The position numbers were made by a program, and so were the translations under genes. Below are positions 1 through 5,964 of a stretch of 5,964 bases of DNA, piece after piece (the stretch's first letter is position 1; the number at the start of each line of letters is the position of its first letter). The notes under the pieces are model-generated. The model saw only the letters and a list, made by a program, of their open reading frames with translations. It was not told the DNA's origin and did no database searches. Origin of the DNA: Pseudomonadota bacterium. GTDB lineage: Bacteria; Pseudomonadota; Gammaproteobacteria; Xanthomonadales; Xanthomonadaceae. The DNA lies in the NCBI GenBank assembly GCA_023438325.1, contig JAEXRB010000380.1, positions 1 to 5,964 of the forward strand, written 5' to 3'.

Positions 1-351
1 TTCGGCCAACAGGAGGCGTTCGCACAGGGCCGCATCCGCATCCACATCTTCGGCCACGCCCTGCTCGAACACATGCTGTATCCGGAACGTCTGCCCACCG
101 CCAAGTGCCTGGTGCTGTGCGGCGGCAATCCCGCCGATTGGTGTTCGACCTTGGCCGAGGCCATTGCCGCAGGCAAGTTGTTGAATGATCCGCAGGAATT
201 GCGCCCACTACCGCTGGCCGGCATCCCGGGCTGGTCGGCCGGCCAACATGCCGCGGAGTTCTTCGATGGCGATGCGTTCCGTCCCCGGCGAGCGGATCGG
301 TGCTATCCGATGCCATGGCGTGCTGCAACGGATGCCGCCTTCCCGGCGTGA
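1..351 (+). CDS. DUF3025 domain protein, C-terminal part (5' end outside window)
   Basis: This reading frame is open from the first base and ends at TGA 349-351, leaving 116 C-terminal residues. Two stretches match what I know of the DUF3025 family of proteobacteria: a His-rich helix near residues 15-24 (HIFGHALLEH) and the closing segment around residues 69-96, with PLPLAGIPGW followed by an FFDGDAFRPRR-like end. The family has no established function that I know of, so none is given. The conserved histidines (15, 19, 24) could be a metal or active site, but that is a guess. The first ATG in this frame, at 73, falls inside the conserved helix, so it is not the real start; the gene begins left of the window. 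It converges on plsY, so it is not part of that operon. I am fairly sure of the family and unsure of the role. Confidence 0.8.
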   Translation, partial: FGQQEAFAQGRIRIHIFGHALLEHMLYPERLPTAKCLVLCGGNPADWCSTLAEAIAAGKLLNDPQELRPLPLAGIPGWSAGQHAAEFFDGDAFRPRRADRCYPMPWRAATDAAFPA

Positions 352-462
352 AGCCGCAAAGCACTGATTGTCAGCGGCAAGGTGCCGAGGCGGGACGGCG
401 GAAAACCTGTCGAATCCTCATCCGCAGCCCGGCGCCACGTCAGCGCACCGACTTGCGGTTTC

Positions 463-1110
463 TCAGCCCGGACGTCGCCGTGCGAACAGGCGTACGCGCT
501 CGAAACGGCTTTCGTTGCCATCGCGCAAGCGTTTCAAATTGGCGCGATGGGTATAGAGAATCAGCAACGCTGCCGTTGTGGCGAATGCGATGCGCAACGG
601 CGTCGCGCCACCTGGCAGCAGCCAGGCCAGTGGCACCAACGCAGCGCAAGCCAGGATCGTTGAAAGGCCGACATAACCGGTGCAGACCAGCACCAGCGCC
701 CAAACCGCAATCACGCAGGGCACGGCGAGCGGCCAAATCACCAGCAACCCGCCGATCAAGGTCGCGGCACCTTTGCCGCCACGGAAGCCGAAGAAAATCG
801 GCCAGACGTGGCCGATGACCGCTGCCAACACGCAGGCAACCTGCGTTGTCGCCAGCCCTTCACCTTCTAGGCCCAGCCATGCCGGAACCAAGGCCGCGAT
901 CACGCCTTTGCCGACGTCGATCAGCACCACGCCCAGCGCGAATTTCCAGCCGCGTGTGCGCAACGCGTTGGTGCCGCCGGCATTGCCGCTGCCGCTCTGG
1001 CGGATGTCCACGCCGATGAGGCGACCAAGGAGCAAGCTGCCCGACAGCGACCCGAGCAGGTAGGCCATCACCAGGGCGAGAGAAAAAGGCATGGAATCAG
1101 GGAAAGGCAT
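463..1110 (-). CDS. plsY: Acyl-phosphate:glycerol-3-phosphate acyltransferase PlsY
   Basis: PlsY is an inner-membrane enzyme that transfers the acyl group of acyl-phosphate to position 1 of glycerol-3-phosphate, the first acylation step of phospholipid synthesis. All three family motifs are visible: SGNAGGTN at residues 41-48, GHVWPIFFGFRGGKG at 100-114 (the glycine-rich and catalytic loop region), and HRANLKRL with a following G and E at 188-200. Hydrophobic stretches at about 8-31, 57-79, 88-107, 115-145 and 148-186 fit a multi-spanning membrane protein. The 215-residue length is slightly above the usual 200 or so. The ATG at 1110 is chosen because it lies 2 bases after the stop of the upstream kinase gene, which suggests translational coupling; no good Shine-Dalgarno sequence precedes it. 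An in-frame ATG at 1092 is the alternative, giving 209 residues. The C-terminus is arginine-rich, as expected for a cytoplasmic tail. Stop is TGA at 465-463. Confidence 0.95.
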   Translation of the reverse strand: MPFPDSMPFSLALVMAYLLGSLSGSLLLGRLIGVDIRQSGSGNAGGTNALRTRGWKFALGVVLIDVGKGVIAALVPAWLGLEGEGLATTQVACVLAAVIGHVWPIFFGFRGGKGAATLIGGLLVIWPLAVPCVIAVWALVLVCTGYVGLSTILACAALVPLAWLLPGGATPLRIAFATTAALLILYTHRANLKRLRDGNESRFERVRLFARRRPG

Positions 1111-1112
1111 GA

Positions 1113-2939
1113 TCACTGCGCACCGGAATCCAGCACCGCCTGCACGCCGACCACCAGCGTGCCCGGCCCGGCATGCGCACCGATGGCGGGCCCGGTTTCC
1201 ACCAGCCAATCACATTCGATCGGCAGCAAGGCGCGCAGCGCATCCAGCAAATTTCCGGCTTCCTCGGGCGCATCGCAATGGCCCACCATCACCCGCCAGC
1301 GCGGCGCATCGGGCAGTCGACGAACAAGGTAATGGGCAAATCGCTCCGGTACGCGCCGATGCCCGAACAAGGCACTGACCACGGACAGCTTTCCGCTCGG
1401 TTTCACCCGTGCGATGGCGGTGAGGCCGAGTCGCCGCGCCAGCGGCAATACCCAGCGCGGGATGCGTCCGCCGCGTACCGCGTGCTGGATATCACGCGCC
1501 GCCGCGAAGGTGAACGTCCGTGGCATCAATTGCGCCAGGTGCTGGCGTACCGACTCCACCTCGCCGCCGGCTGCGGCACATTCGGCGGCAGCGATCGCCA
1601 GAAGTGCCTGTCCGCATGACACCTGTCCACTGTCGATCACCGTGACGCGGCCCTCGCCGACACGTTCGGCAGCCGTTTCACCGGACTGCAAGGTGCCGCT
1701 GAGTTGGCGCGACAGGCCGACGTAGATCACCTGCTTTGCATGCGACAGCGATAACTCGAACTGGCGGCGGAAATCGCCCGGCGGCGGCTGCGAGGTCTGC
1801 GGCAGCACATCGCCCTCGCGCAGGCGGCGATAGAACTCGGCGTTGCTGATGGAAATGCGATCAAGGAAATCCTCGTCACCGAATCCAACCCGCACCGGCA
1901 CCGTGTCCAGCGGCAGGTGTTCGAGCACTTCGTTCGGCAGATCGGAAGCCGAGTCGGTCACGATGGTCACGGCACTTTGACGTTGTGCCGCACGATGTTG
2001 GGCGCGCATGTTCTCGGCCTTGCGCGCGCTCACCGTACCGAAGCGCCCGGCTAGATCGAACAGAGCGCCCGGATCTGCAACATGCGCATGCAGACGCACT
2101 CGCTGCGTGCCGCCGGCCACCACCACACTGTCGGCGCCAAGCGCTTCCAGTGCCGCCTTGATGGCAGTCGGATCAAGCCGCCCGGCGGCAATCAGGCACT
2201 CGCTGCACCATGGCCGCGAGGGATCGGCATCCTCATGCCAGTGGTCGCCGGCAAACGTATCCGCGATTTCTGCATTGGCGTGCTCCAGCGGCGCGGAACT
2301 GCGCGCAACGATGAACGCCTGAATACCCTCGAGCAGATCGACGAAGCCCTGGGCGCCGGCATCCACCACGCCGGCCTGACGCAGCACGGCCAATTGCTTC
2401 GGTGTATCGGCCAATGCCTTGCGCGCCTGCACGAGCGCCTGCCCGAACCAATTGGCTAGGTCGCCATCCGGTATCTGCAAGGCATCGGAAAATGCCTGGA
2501 TCACGCTGAGGATCGTGCCTTCGCGTGGCTGCGCCAGAGCTCCGCGCGCTTGCCGCGCACCGGCTTGGACAGCCAGTGCCATGCTGCCGGCATCCAAGCG
2601 TATCGCATCGCCCGCCATGGCGCTGACACCGCACAAAAACTGCGCCAGGATCGCGCCGGAATTGCCGCGTGCTCCGTCGATGGCATCCTCGGCCACATCG
2701 TGCAGCAGCGCGCCGACCGATGTCGCGCGGCGGCTCAGGCTGCCGTTCAGGACAGTCGTGAGCGTGAAGGCAAGATTGCTGCCGGTGTCACCATCGGGCA
2801 CCGGGAACACGTTGATTCGATTGAGATGATCGCGCCGCCCCACAACCTGGCGCATACCGGCCACGAGTGCGCGGCGCAAGGCCGGTGCGGAAATTTGGGG
2901 GCGTGCGATCAGATGAAGATCAGGAGAGTGGGCGAGCAT
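1113..2939 (-). CDS. Fused fatty acid kinase: FakA-like DAK2 and middle domains plus DegV/FakB domain
   Basis: This 608-residue protein joins two partners that are separate in Gram-positive bacteria. Residues about 15-210 are a DhaL/DAK2 ATP-binding kinase domain with NVFPVPDGDTGSN (43-55, Mg-binding aspartates 49 and 51), GARGNSG (89-95), EGTILSVI (140-147) and GVVDAGAQGF (190-199). Residues about 243-316 resemble the FakA middle domain, with a conserved Cys (245), the H-x-H pair 284/286 and ending ENMRAQH. Residues about 322-605 are a DegV/FakB (EDD) domain with TDSASD (328-333), TSQPPPGDF (382-390), LSGT (413-416), GGRIP (490-494) and HAGPG (589-593). By family knowledge FakB presents a fatty acid and FakA phosphorylates it to acyl-phosphate; that this fusion does so is inferred, and plsY directly downstream supports it. 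ATG 2939 is chosen with a weak AGAG seven bases upstream; the frame stays open to 3104, but that would overlap zipA. Annotation pipelines may call it simply DegV family protein. Confidence 0.9.
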   Translation of the reverse strand: MLAHSPDLHLIARPQISAPALRRALVAGMRQVVGRRDHLNRINVFPVPDGDTGSNLAFTLTTVLNGSLSRRATSVGALLHDVAEDAIDGARGNSGAILAQFLCGVSAMAGDAIRLDAGSMALAVQAGARQARGALAQPREGTILSVIQAFSDALQIPDGDLANWFGQALVQARKALADTPKQLAVLRQAGVVDAGAQGFVDLLEGIQAFIVARSSAPLEHANAEIADTFAGDHWHEDADPSRPWCSECLIAAGRLDPTAIKAALEALGADSVVVAGGTQRVRLHAHVADPGALFDLAGRFGTVSARKAENMRAQHRAAQRQSAVTIVTDSASDLPNEVLEHLPLDTVPVRVGFGDEDFLDRISISNAEFYRRLREGDVLPQTSQPPPGDFRRQFELSLSHAKQVIYVGLSRQLSGTLQSGETAAERVGEGRVTVIDSGQVSCGQALLAIAAAECAAAGGEVESVRQHLAQLMPRTFTFAAARDIQHAVRGGRIPRWVLPLARRLGLTAIARVKPSGKLSVVSALFGHRRVPERFAHYLVRRLPDAPRWRVMVGHCDAPEEAGNLLDALRALLPIECDWLVETGPAIGAHAGPGTLVVGVQAVLDSGAQ

Positions 2940-2946
2940 CGCCGCA

Positions 2947-2950
2947 CTCT
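2947..2950 (-). promoter_or_regulatory. Weak Shine-Dalgarno for the fatty acid kinase fusion
   Basis: AGAG on the minus strand lies seven bases before the ATG at 2939. It is a weak match, but it is the only purine-rich core at proper spacing among the in-frame start candidates. The GTG at 2963 has none, and the 3104 start lies inside zipA. Confidence 0.4.
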
Positions 2951-2972
2951 GCCAGAGCGACACGCACAAGGA

Positions 2973-2989
2973 ACGCTGCGACGCAGCGT
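2973..2989. repeat. Perfect 17-base hyphenated inverted repeat in the zipA-kinase gap
   Basis: The arms ACGCTGCG (2973-2980) and CGCAGCGT (2982-2989) are exact reverse complements around a single central base. As RNA it would fold as a 7-bp GC-rich stem with a 3-base loop. As DNA it has the shape of an operator for a dimeric regulator. On the minus strand it is followed by TCCTTGTG, not a T-run, so it is not a classic intrinsic terminator. It sits 34 bases upstream of the kinase start and 24 bases after the zipA stop. Function is not known. Confidence 0.6.
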
Positions 2990-2993
2990 GACA

Positions 2994-3008
2994 CCGGCGA
3001 TTTGCCGG
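2994..3008. repeat. Short GC hairpin just after the zipA stop codon
   Basis: CCGGC (2994-2998) and GCCGG (3004-3008) form a 5-bp stem with a 5-base loop. The hairpin begins four bases after the zipA stop in the direction of transcription. There is no T-run after it. It could help protect the upstream mRNA end or cause pausing together with the second repeat at 2973-2989, or be chance in GC-rich DNA. Confidence 0.4.
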
Positions 3009-3012
3009 AGAT

Positions 3013-3774
3013 TTACCAGCGTCGCTGTGCGGCTTTTTCCTGTTCGCGATCAAATCCGCGAAGTTCGTCACGAATGTGGGCGATGCGCTGGCGTCCCAAG
3101 GCATTGCGCTGTTCGTCCAGCACTACGCCATCGAGTAGTTCGGCCATGCGTTGGGCTGTGGGCAGCATGGTTTCCCATGCGTCCAGTGCCGCCATCGGAC
3201 CGGGCAAGGTCATGAAGAAGGTCAGGCCCGGGGTTTCGATGTCGTGGACGTGGCGCAGGTCGAAATGGCCGGGCTTGACCATGTTGGCGACGCTGAACAC
3301 CGGCTCCACTTCAGGCCGGCCATCGACGAGGCGATGGTAGATGCCCATGTGACCGTAAGTGAGGCCGGCCTTTTCGGCGGCAATGACGATGGCCGCGCCG
3401 TCGATCAGGGCATCGTCGCGTGCTGCGACGAACAAGGTCACGATGTGCTGCGGCGCAGTACTGCCACGGCGTCCCAGCGGTGATTCGGAAGGCGGCGCAT
3501 CGTTGGCCAGGGTGCGTTCGATCAGCGCGAGTTCTTCCTGAATCGCGTCTTCGTCCTGACCGAACTCGTCCAGATCGCCAATGCGCATGGCTTCATCGCC
3601 CTCGCCTTCTTCGCCCAGATGCGGCTCGCGCCGGATGCCGGAACGCTCGGGCTTGCCGGTGTCCATGCGGCGGCCCTGATCAGGTTTGCGTGGCCGGCCG
3701 AATACGGCAATGGCGATGAGGACGAGCACGCCGCCGATGGCGAGCGGGATGCCGATTTCAGGATTCCAGTTCAT
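3013..3774 (-). CDS. zipA: Cell division protein ZipA
   Basis: ZipA anchors FtsZ filaments to the inner membrane at the division site. The 253-residue product has the expected plan: an N-terminal membrane segment at about 8-25 with a very short N-terminal tail outside, a basic stretch at 27-50, a linker, and the C-terminal FtsZ-binding domain at about 109-242. In that domain GHMGIYHR (141-148), FSVANMVKPGHFDL (160-173), TPGLTFFM (181-188) and VVLDEQR (217-223) match the family. The linker is acidic, not the proline/glutamine-rich one of E. coli, and the protein is shorter than the 328 residues of E. coli ZipA. The start ATG at 3774 has a good AGGA seven bases upstream. It follows smc by 17 bases and is likely co-transcribed with it. 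The stop is TAA at 3015-3013. Confidence 0.95.
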   Translation of the reverse strand: MNWNPEIGIPLAIGGVLVLIAIAVFGRPRKPDQGRRMDTGKPERSGIRREPHLGEEGEGDEAMRIGDLDEFGQDEDAIQEELALIERTLANDAPPSESPLGRRGSTAPQHIVTLFVAARDDALIDGAAIVIAAEKAGLTYGHMGIYHRLVDGRPEVEPVFSVANMVKPGHFDLRHVHDIETPGLTFFMTLPGPMAALDAWETMLPTAQRMAELLDGVVLDEQRNALGRQRIAHIRDELRGFDREQEKAAQRRW

Positions 3775-3781
3775 GCATGCA

Positions 3782-3786
3782 TCCTA
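3782..3786 (-). promoter_or_regulatory. Ribosome binding site of zipA
   Basis: TAGGA on the minus strand ends seven bases before the ATG at 3774. This is good spacing and decides the zipA start. Two other ATG triplets at 3782 and 3778, in the other two frames, lie too close to it to be used well and run into stops within three and six codons. Confidence 0.7.
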
Positions 3787-3791
3787 CTAAA

Positions 3792-5964
3792 TCAAGCCGC
3801 GCCAGCGAGTTTGGCGGCTTCGGCCAGATCGACCGACACCAGTCGCGAGACGCCCGGCTCGCGCATGGTCACGCCAGCCAGCTGGCGCGCGGCTTCCATT
3901 GTGGCCTTGTTGTGGGTGACGAAAAGAAACTGCACCTTCTCGCTCATCTCGCCCACCATGGCCGAGAAGCGGCCGACGTTGGCCTCGTCCAGCGGCGCGT
4001 CGACCTCGTCGAGCAAGCAGAACGGCGCGGGGTTGAGCTGGAAGATGGAGAACACCAGCGCCACCGCCGTCATCGCCTTTTCGCCACCGGAAAGCAGAGA
4101 AATGCTGGAAACGCGGTTGCCGGGCGGGCGGGCCATGATCGCAACGCCGGTATCGAGCAGGTCTTCGCCGGTCAGCTCAAGATAGGCGTGACCGCCGCCG
4201 AACAAGCGTGGATATAGGGCCTGTACGCCTGCATTGACGCGGTCGAAGGTGTCCTTGAAGCGGCCGCGGGTTTCGCGGTCGATCTTCTTGATCGCGCCTT
4301 CCAGGGTTTCCAGTGCAGACACCAGGTCGGCGTTCTGTGCGTCCAGATAATCCTTGCGCTGCTGGGCTTCGCCATATTCGGAAATGGCGGCCAGATTGAC
4401 CGGTTCCAGGCGGCGGATGCGGGTTTCCAGCTCGGCTACGGCGCGCTTCCATTCTTCCACGCCGGCGTTCTCCGGCAGCTCGGCCAGCACTGTGCCCAGC
4501 TCCAGCCCGGCGGCAGCGACGCTTTCGGAAAGGCTTTCAATGCGCAAGGCAAGGCTTTGTTCGGAAAGGCGCTTTTTCGATATTTCCTCACGCAGCGCGA
4601 GCGCGTGTTGGTCAGATTGCTGGCGCTGAGCCTCGTAACGGCGCATTTCTGCATCCACGCCTTCGATGCCCGATCGTGCGGCAGCAAGGTCACGCTCAGC
4701 GACGATGCGCTGTTCCAGGTACGTCTGGCGTTCGATTTCCAGCGCCTTGATCGGCGCATCGCCCTCGGCCACTTGCGTGGAAAGTTCGGCGTGGCGTTGT
4801 TGCAACTGCTCGCGCTGGGCGTGCATGCGCAGCAAGGCCTGATTCAAGGCCGCCACCTGAGTGCGCGCGGCTTCGAGTTTCAATGCCAGCTGGTGCGCGG
4901 CATCGCGTGCCTCGCGCGCGGTGCTGCGCGCGGCGTCGCGCTGTTCGGCGTAGTGCCGCTGTTGGGATTGCAACGCATGACGGGCGTTTTCCAGCTCGGC
5001 CATTTTCGCAAGCGAGGTTTCCAGGCCTTGCCGGGCTTCGCGGGTGCGTTCCTGTGCGTCCTGGGTGGTTTGGCGAAGCTGGGCGAGTTCGGTGTCGATG
5101 CGTTCCAGCCGGGCCTGCGCAGATTCGAGCTTGCCTTGCTGGCTCTGCATCTGGCCGGAAAGCTCGGCCACGCTGCGGTGCGCCAGGTACATCGCACGCT
5201 GTGCATCCTCGCGCGCCTGCTCGGCGGTTGCTGCATCTTCGCGCAGTTGTGCGATCTGGTCGGTGAGTTCGCCTTCGCGTTCGCCGACGGTTTCGATTTC
5301 TTCGCGCAGCGCATGGATTTCGCGTTCCCGCGCCAGCGTGCCTTGCCCGGCTTCGCCGGAACGCACGATGCGTACCCAGCCGGGGCCGAGCCATTCGCCT
5401 GCGCGAGTGATGACGGCTTCGTGCGGCCCAAGCTCAGGAAGCAGGCGCGTAGCTGCGTCCAGATCGTCGGCGGTGCGAATCACCGAGAGCCATCGCAAGG
5501 CCGCAGCCGGGCCCTGAACTTTGGCGGCGAGCGAACCGGGGGCGGCGTCGAACGCGGCCCTGTCGGTCGACATCAACGCCAGGCGTCCGCGCGCGAAATC
5601 GGCTACCGCCGGCAGCAGATGCTCGGGCGATTGCACCAGCGCGGACTCGATGAGATGGCCGAGTACGGTTTCCACCGCAGTTTCCCAACCTGCTTCCACG
5701 CTCAGCACTTCGCCGAGGCGCTGGGCGCGATCCAAGCCTTGTTCGGCCAGCCATTCCTGCGCCGCGCCCTTTTCCTGACCGAGCGCGGCGTGTTGCAGGG
5801 CTTCAAGCGAGGCCAGCCGGCCGCGTGCGGCTTCGCCGGCTTTGCGGGTTTCGGAGAGTTCGTTCTGGAGGCGTCGTTGCTGATCCTGCAAGGCAACGAC
5901 ATCCTGTTTGCGCTCGTCCAGCGCGTCTCCGAGCGTATCGAGGCCGGCACGTTGCAGATCGTGG
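3792..5964 (-). CDS. smc: Chromosome partition protein SMC, C-terminal two thirds (5' end outside window)
   Basis: SMC is the core ATPase of the SMC-ScpAB condensin that compacts and helps segregate the chromosome. The frame is open to the right edge, giving 723 residues, so roughly the first 440 (Walker A head half and N-terminal coiled coil) are missing. Order in this piece: the end of the N-terminal coil (to about 65); the hinge at about 65-205, including VEAGWETAVETVLG and ITRAGEWLGPGW; a long Gln/Glu/Arg/Ala-rich coiled coil at about 210-520; then the C-terminal ATPase half with LFGGGHAYLEL, the signature LSGGEK (624-629), Walker B CLLDEVD (649-655) with the D-loop after it, and the switch histidine in FVTHNKA (His 684). 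All catalytic elements of this half are intact. The TTG at 5891 is just an internal leucine codon in the coil, not a start. Stop is TGA at 3794-3792, followed closely by zipA, which suggests an smc-zipA operon. Confidence 0.97.
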   Translation of the reverse strand, partial: HDLQRAGLDTLGDALDERKQDVVALQDQQRRLQNELSETRKAGEAARGRLASLEALQHAALGQEKGAAQEWLAEQGLDRAQRLGEVLSVEAGWETAVETVLGHLIESALVQSPEHLLPAVADFARGRLALMSTDRAAFDAAPGSLAAKVQGPAAALRWLSVIRTADDLDAATRLLPELGPHEAVITRAGEWLGPGWVRIVRSGEAGQGTLAREREIHALREEIETVGEREGELTDQIAQLREDAATAEQAREDAQRAMYLAHRSVAELSGQMQSQQGKLESAQARLERIDTELAQLRQTTQDAQERTREARQGLETSLAKMAELENARHALQSQQRHYAEQRDAARSTAREARDAAHQLALKLEAARTQVAALNQALLRMHAQREQLQQRHAELSTQVAEGDAPIKALEIERQTYLEQRIVAERDLAAARSGIEGVDAEMRRYEAQRQQSDQHALALREEISKKRLSEQSLALRIESLSESVAAAGLELGTVLAELPENAGVEEWKRAVAELETRIRRLEPVNLAAISEYGEAQQRKDYLDAQNADLVSALETLEGAIKKIDRETRGRFKDTFDRVNAGVQALYPRLFGGGHAYLELTGEDLLDTGVAIMARPPGNRVSSISLLSGGEKAMTAVALVFSIFQLNPAPFCLLDEVDAPLDEANVGRFSAMVGEMSEKVQFLFVTHNKATMEAARQLAGVTMREPGVSRLVSVDLAEAAKLAGAA

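Noticed and set aside
353..378. Possible terminator hairpin (GCCGC and GCGGC arms) between the converging DUF3025 gene and plsY
   Set aside because: The stem is only 5 bp with a 16-base loop and no T-run on either strand, so it is not better than chance in GC-rich DNA. I see no convincing terminator in bases 352-462.
1111..1209. N-terminal extension of PlsY to a start at 1209
   Set aside because: It would lie inside the conserved C-terminal HAGPG region of the DegV domain in another frame, and the added residues are not typical of PlsY.
1113..2939. Dihydroxyacetone kinase (DhaKL) as an identity for the DAK2-containing protein
   Set aside because: There is no DhaK substrate domain; the middle domain and the DegV domain both match the fatty acid kinase system instead, and plsY next to it fits that reading.
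2940..3104. N-terminal extension of the kinase fusion to an ATG at 3104
   Set aside because: It would overlap the zipA coding end by about 90 bases and run through the hairpin region; the added 55 residues look unlike a protein domain, and the ATG at 2939 already includes the whole DAK2 domain.
2550..3215. Long plus-strand open frame of 221 codons crossing the zipA-kinase junction
   Set aside because: It lies opposite two confidently identified genes, its translation shows no domain I recognise and is rich in Arg, Ala, Cys and His, and such mirror frames are common in GC-rich DNA.
3619..4185. Plus-strand open frame of 188 codons opposite zipA and the smc ATPase end
   Set aside because: It mirrors the conserved SMC head and ZipA N-terminus, has a serine-rich low-complexity product, and no ribosome binding site or family match is visible.
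4696..5394. Minus-strand open frame of 232 codons within smc in another frame
   Set aside because: It is a shadow of the SMC coiled coil; the product is Arg/Ala/Pro-rich without any recognisable motif.

Overview
The window is GC-rich bacterial chromosome with four minus-strand genes in a row and the tail of one convergent plus-strand gene. The protein types (an SMC with a gammaproteobacterial-type hinge and head, a ZipA, a DUF3025 protein) point to a gammaproteobacterium, and the GC-rich coding with SMC instead of MukB suggests the Xanthomonadales/Rhodanobacteraceae side. This placement is inferred from recognition only, not from a search.

Layout from right to left, the direction of transcription of the minus strand: smc enters from the right edge without its N-terminal part and ends at 3792; zipA follows after 17 bases with a clear ribosome binding site; then comes a 73-base gap with two small hairpins; then a 608-residue fusion of a fatty acid kinase (FakA-like DhaL/DAK2 and middle domains) to a DegV/FakB fatty-acid-binding domain; then, 2 bases later, plsY, the acyl-phosphate:glycerol-3-phosphate acyltransferase. 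On the plus strand, bases 1-351 are the C-terminal end of a DUF3025 protein that converges on plsY, with 111 bases between the two stop codons.

There are two functional pairs. smc and zipA serve chromosome compaction and cell division. The kinase fusion and plsY form a likely two-step membrane-lipid module: FakAB in Gram-positive bacteria binds and phosphorylates a free fatty acid to acyl-phosphate, and acyl-phosphate is the substrate of PlsY. The fused kinase plus binding protein, tightly coupled to its expected acceptor enzyme, in a window that looks gammaproteobacterial, is the most interesting feature here. It suggests a self-contained route for putting exogenous or recycled fatty acids into phospholipid without acyl-CoA. 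No RNA genes, mobile elements, CRISPR arrays or long repeats were seen. The window is almost fully coding; no gene-free stretch exceeds about 110 bases.
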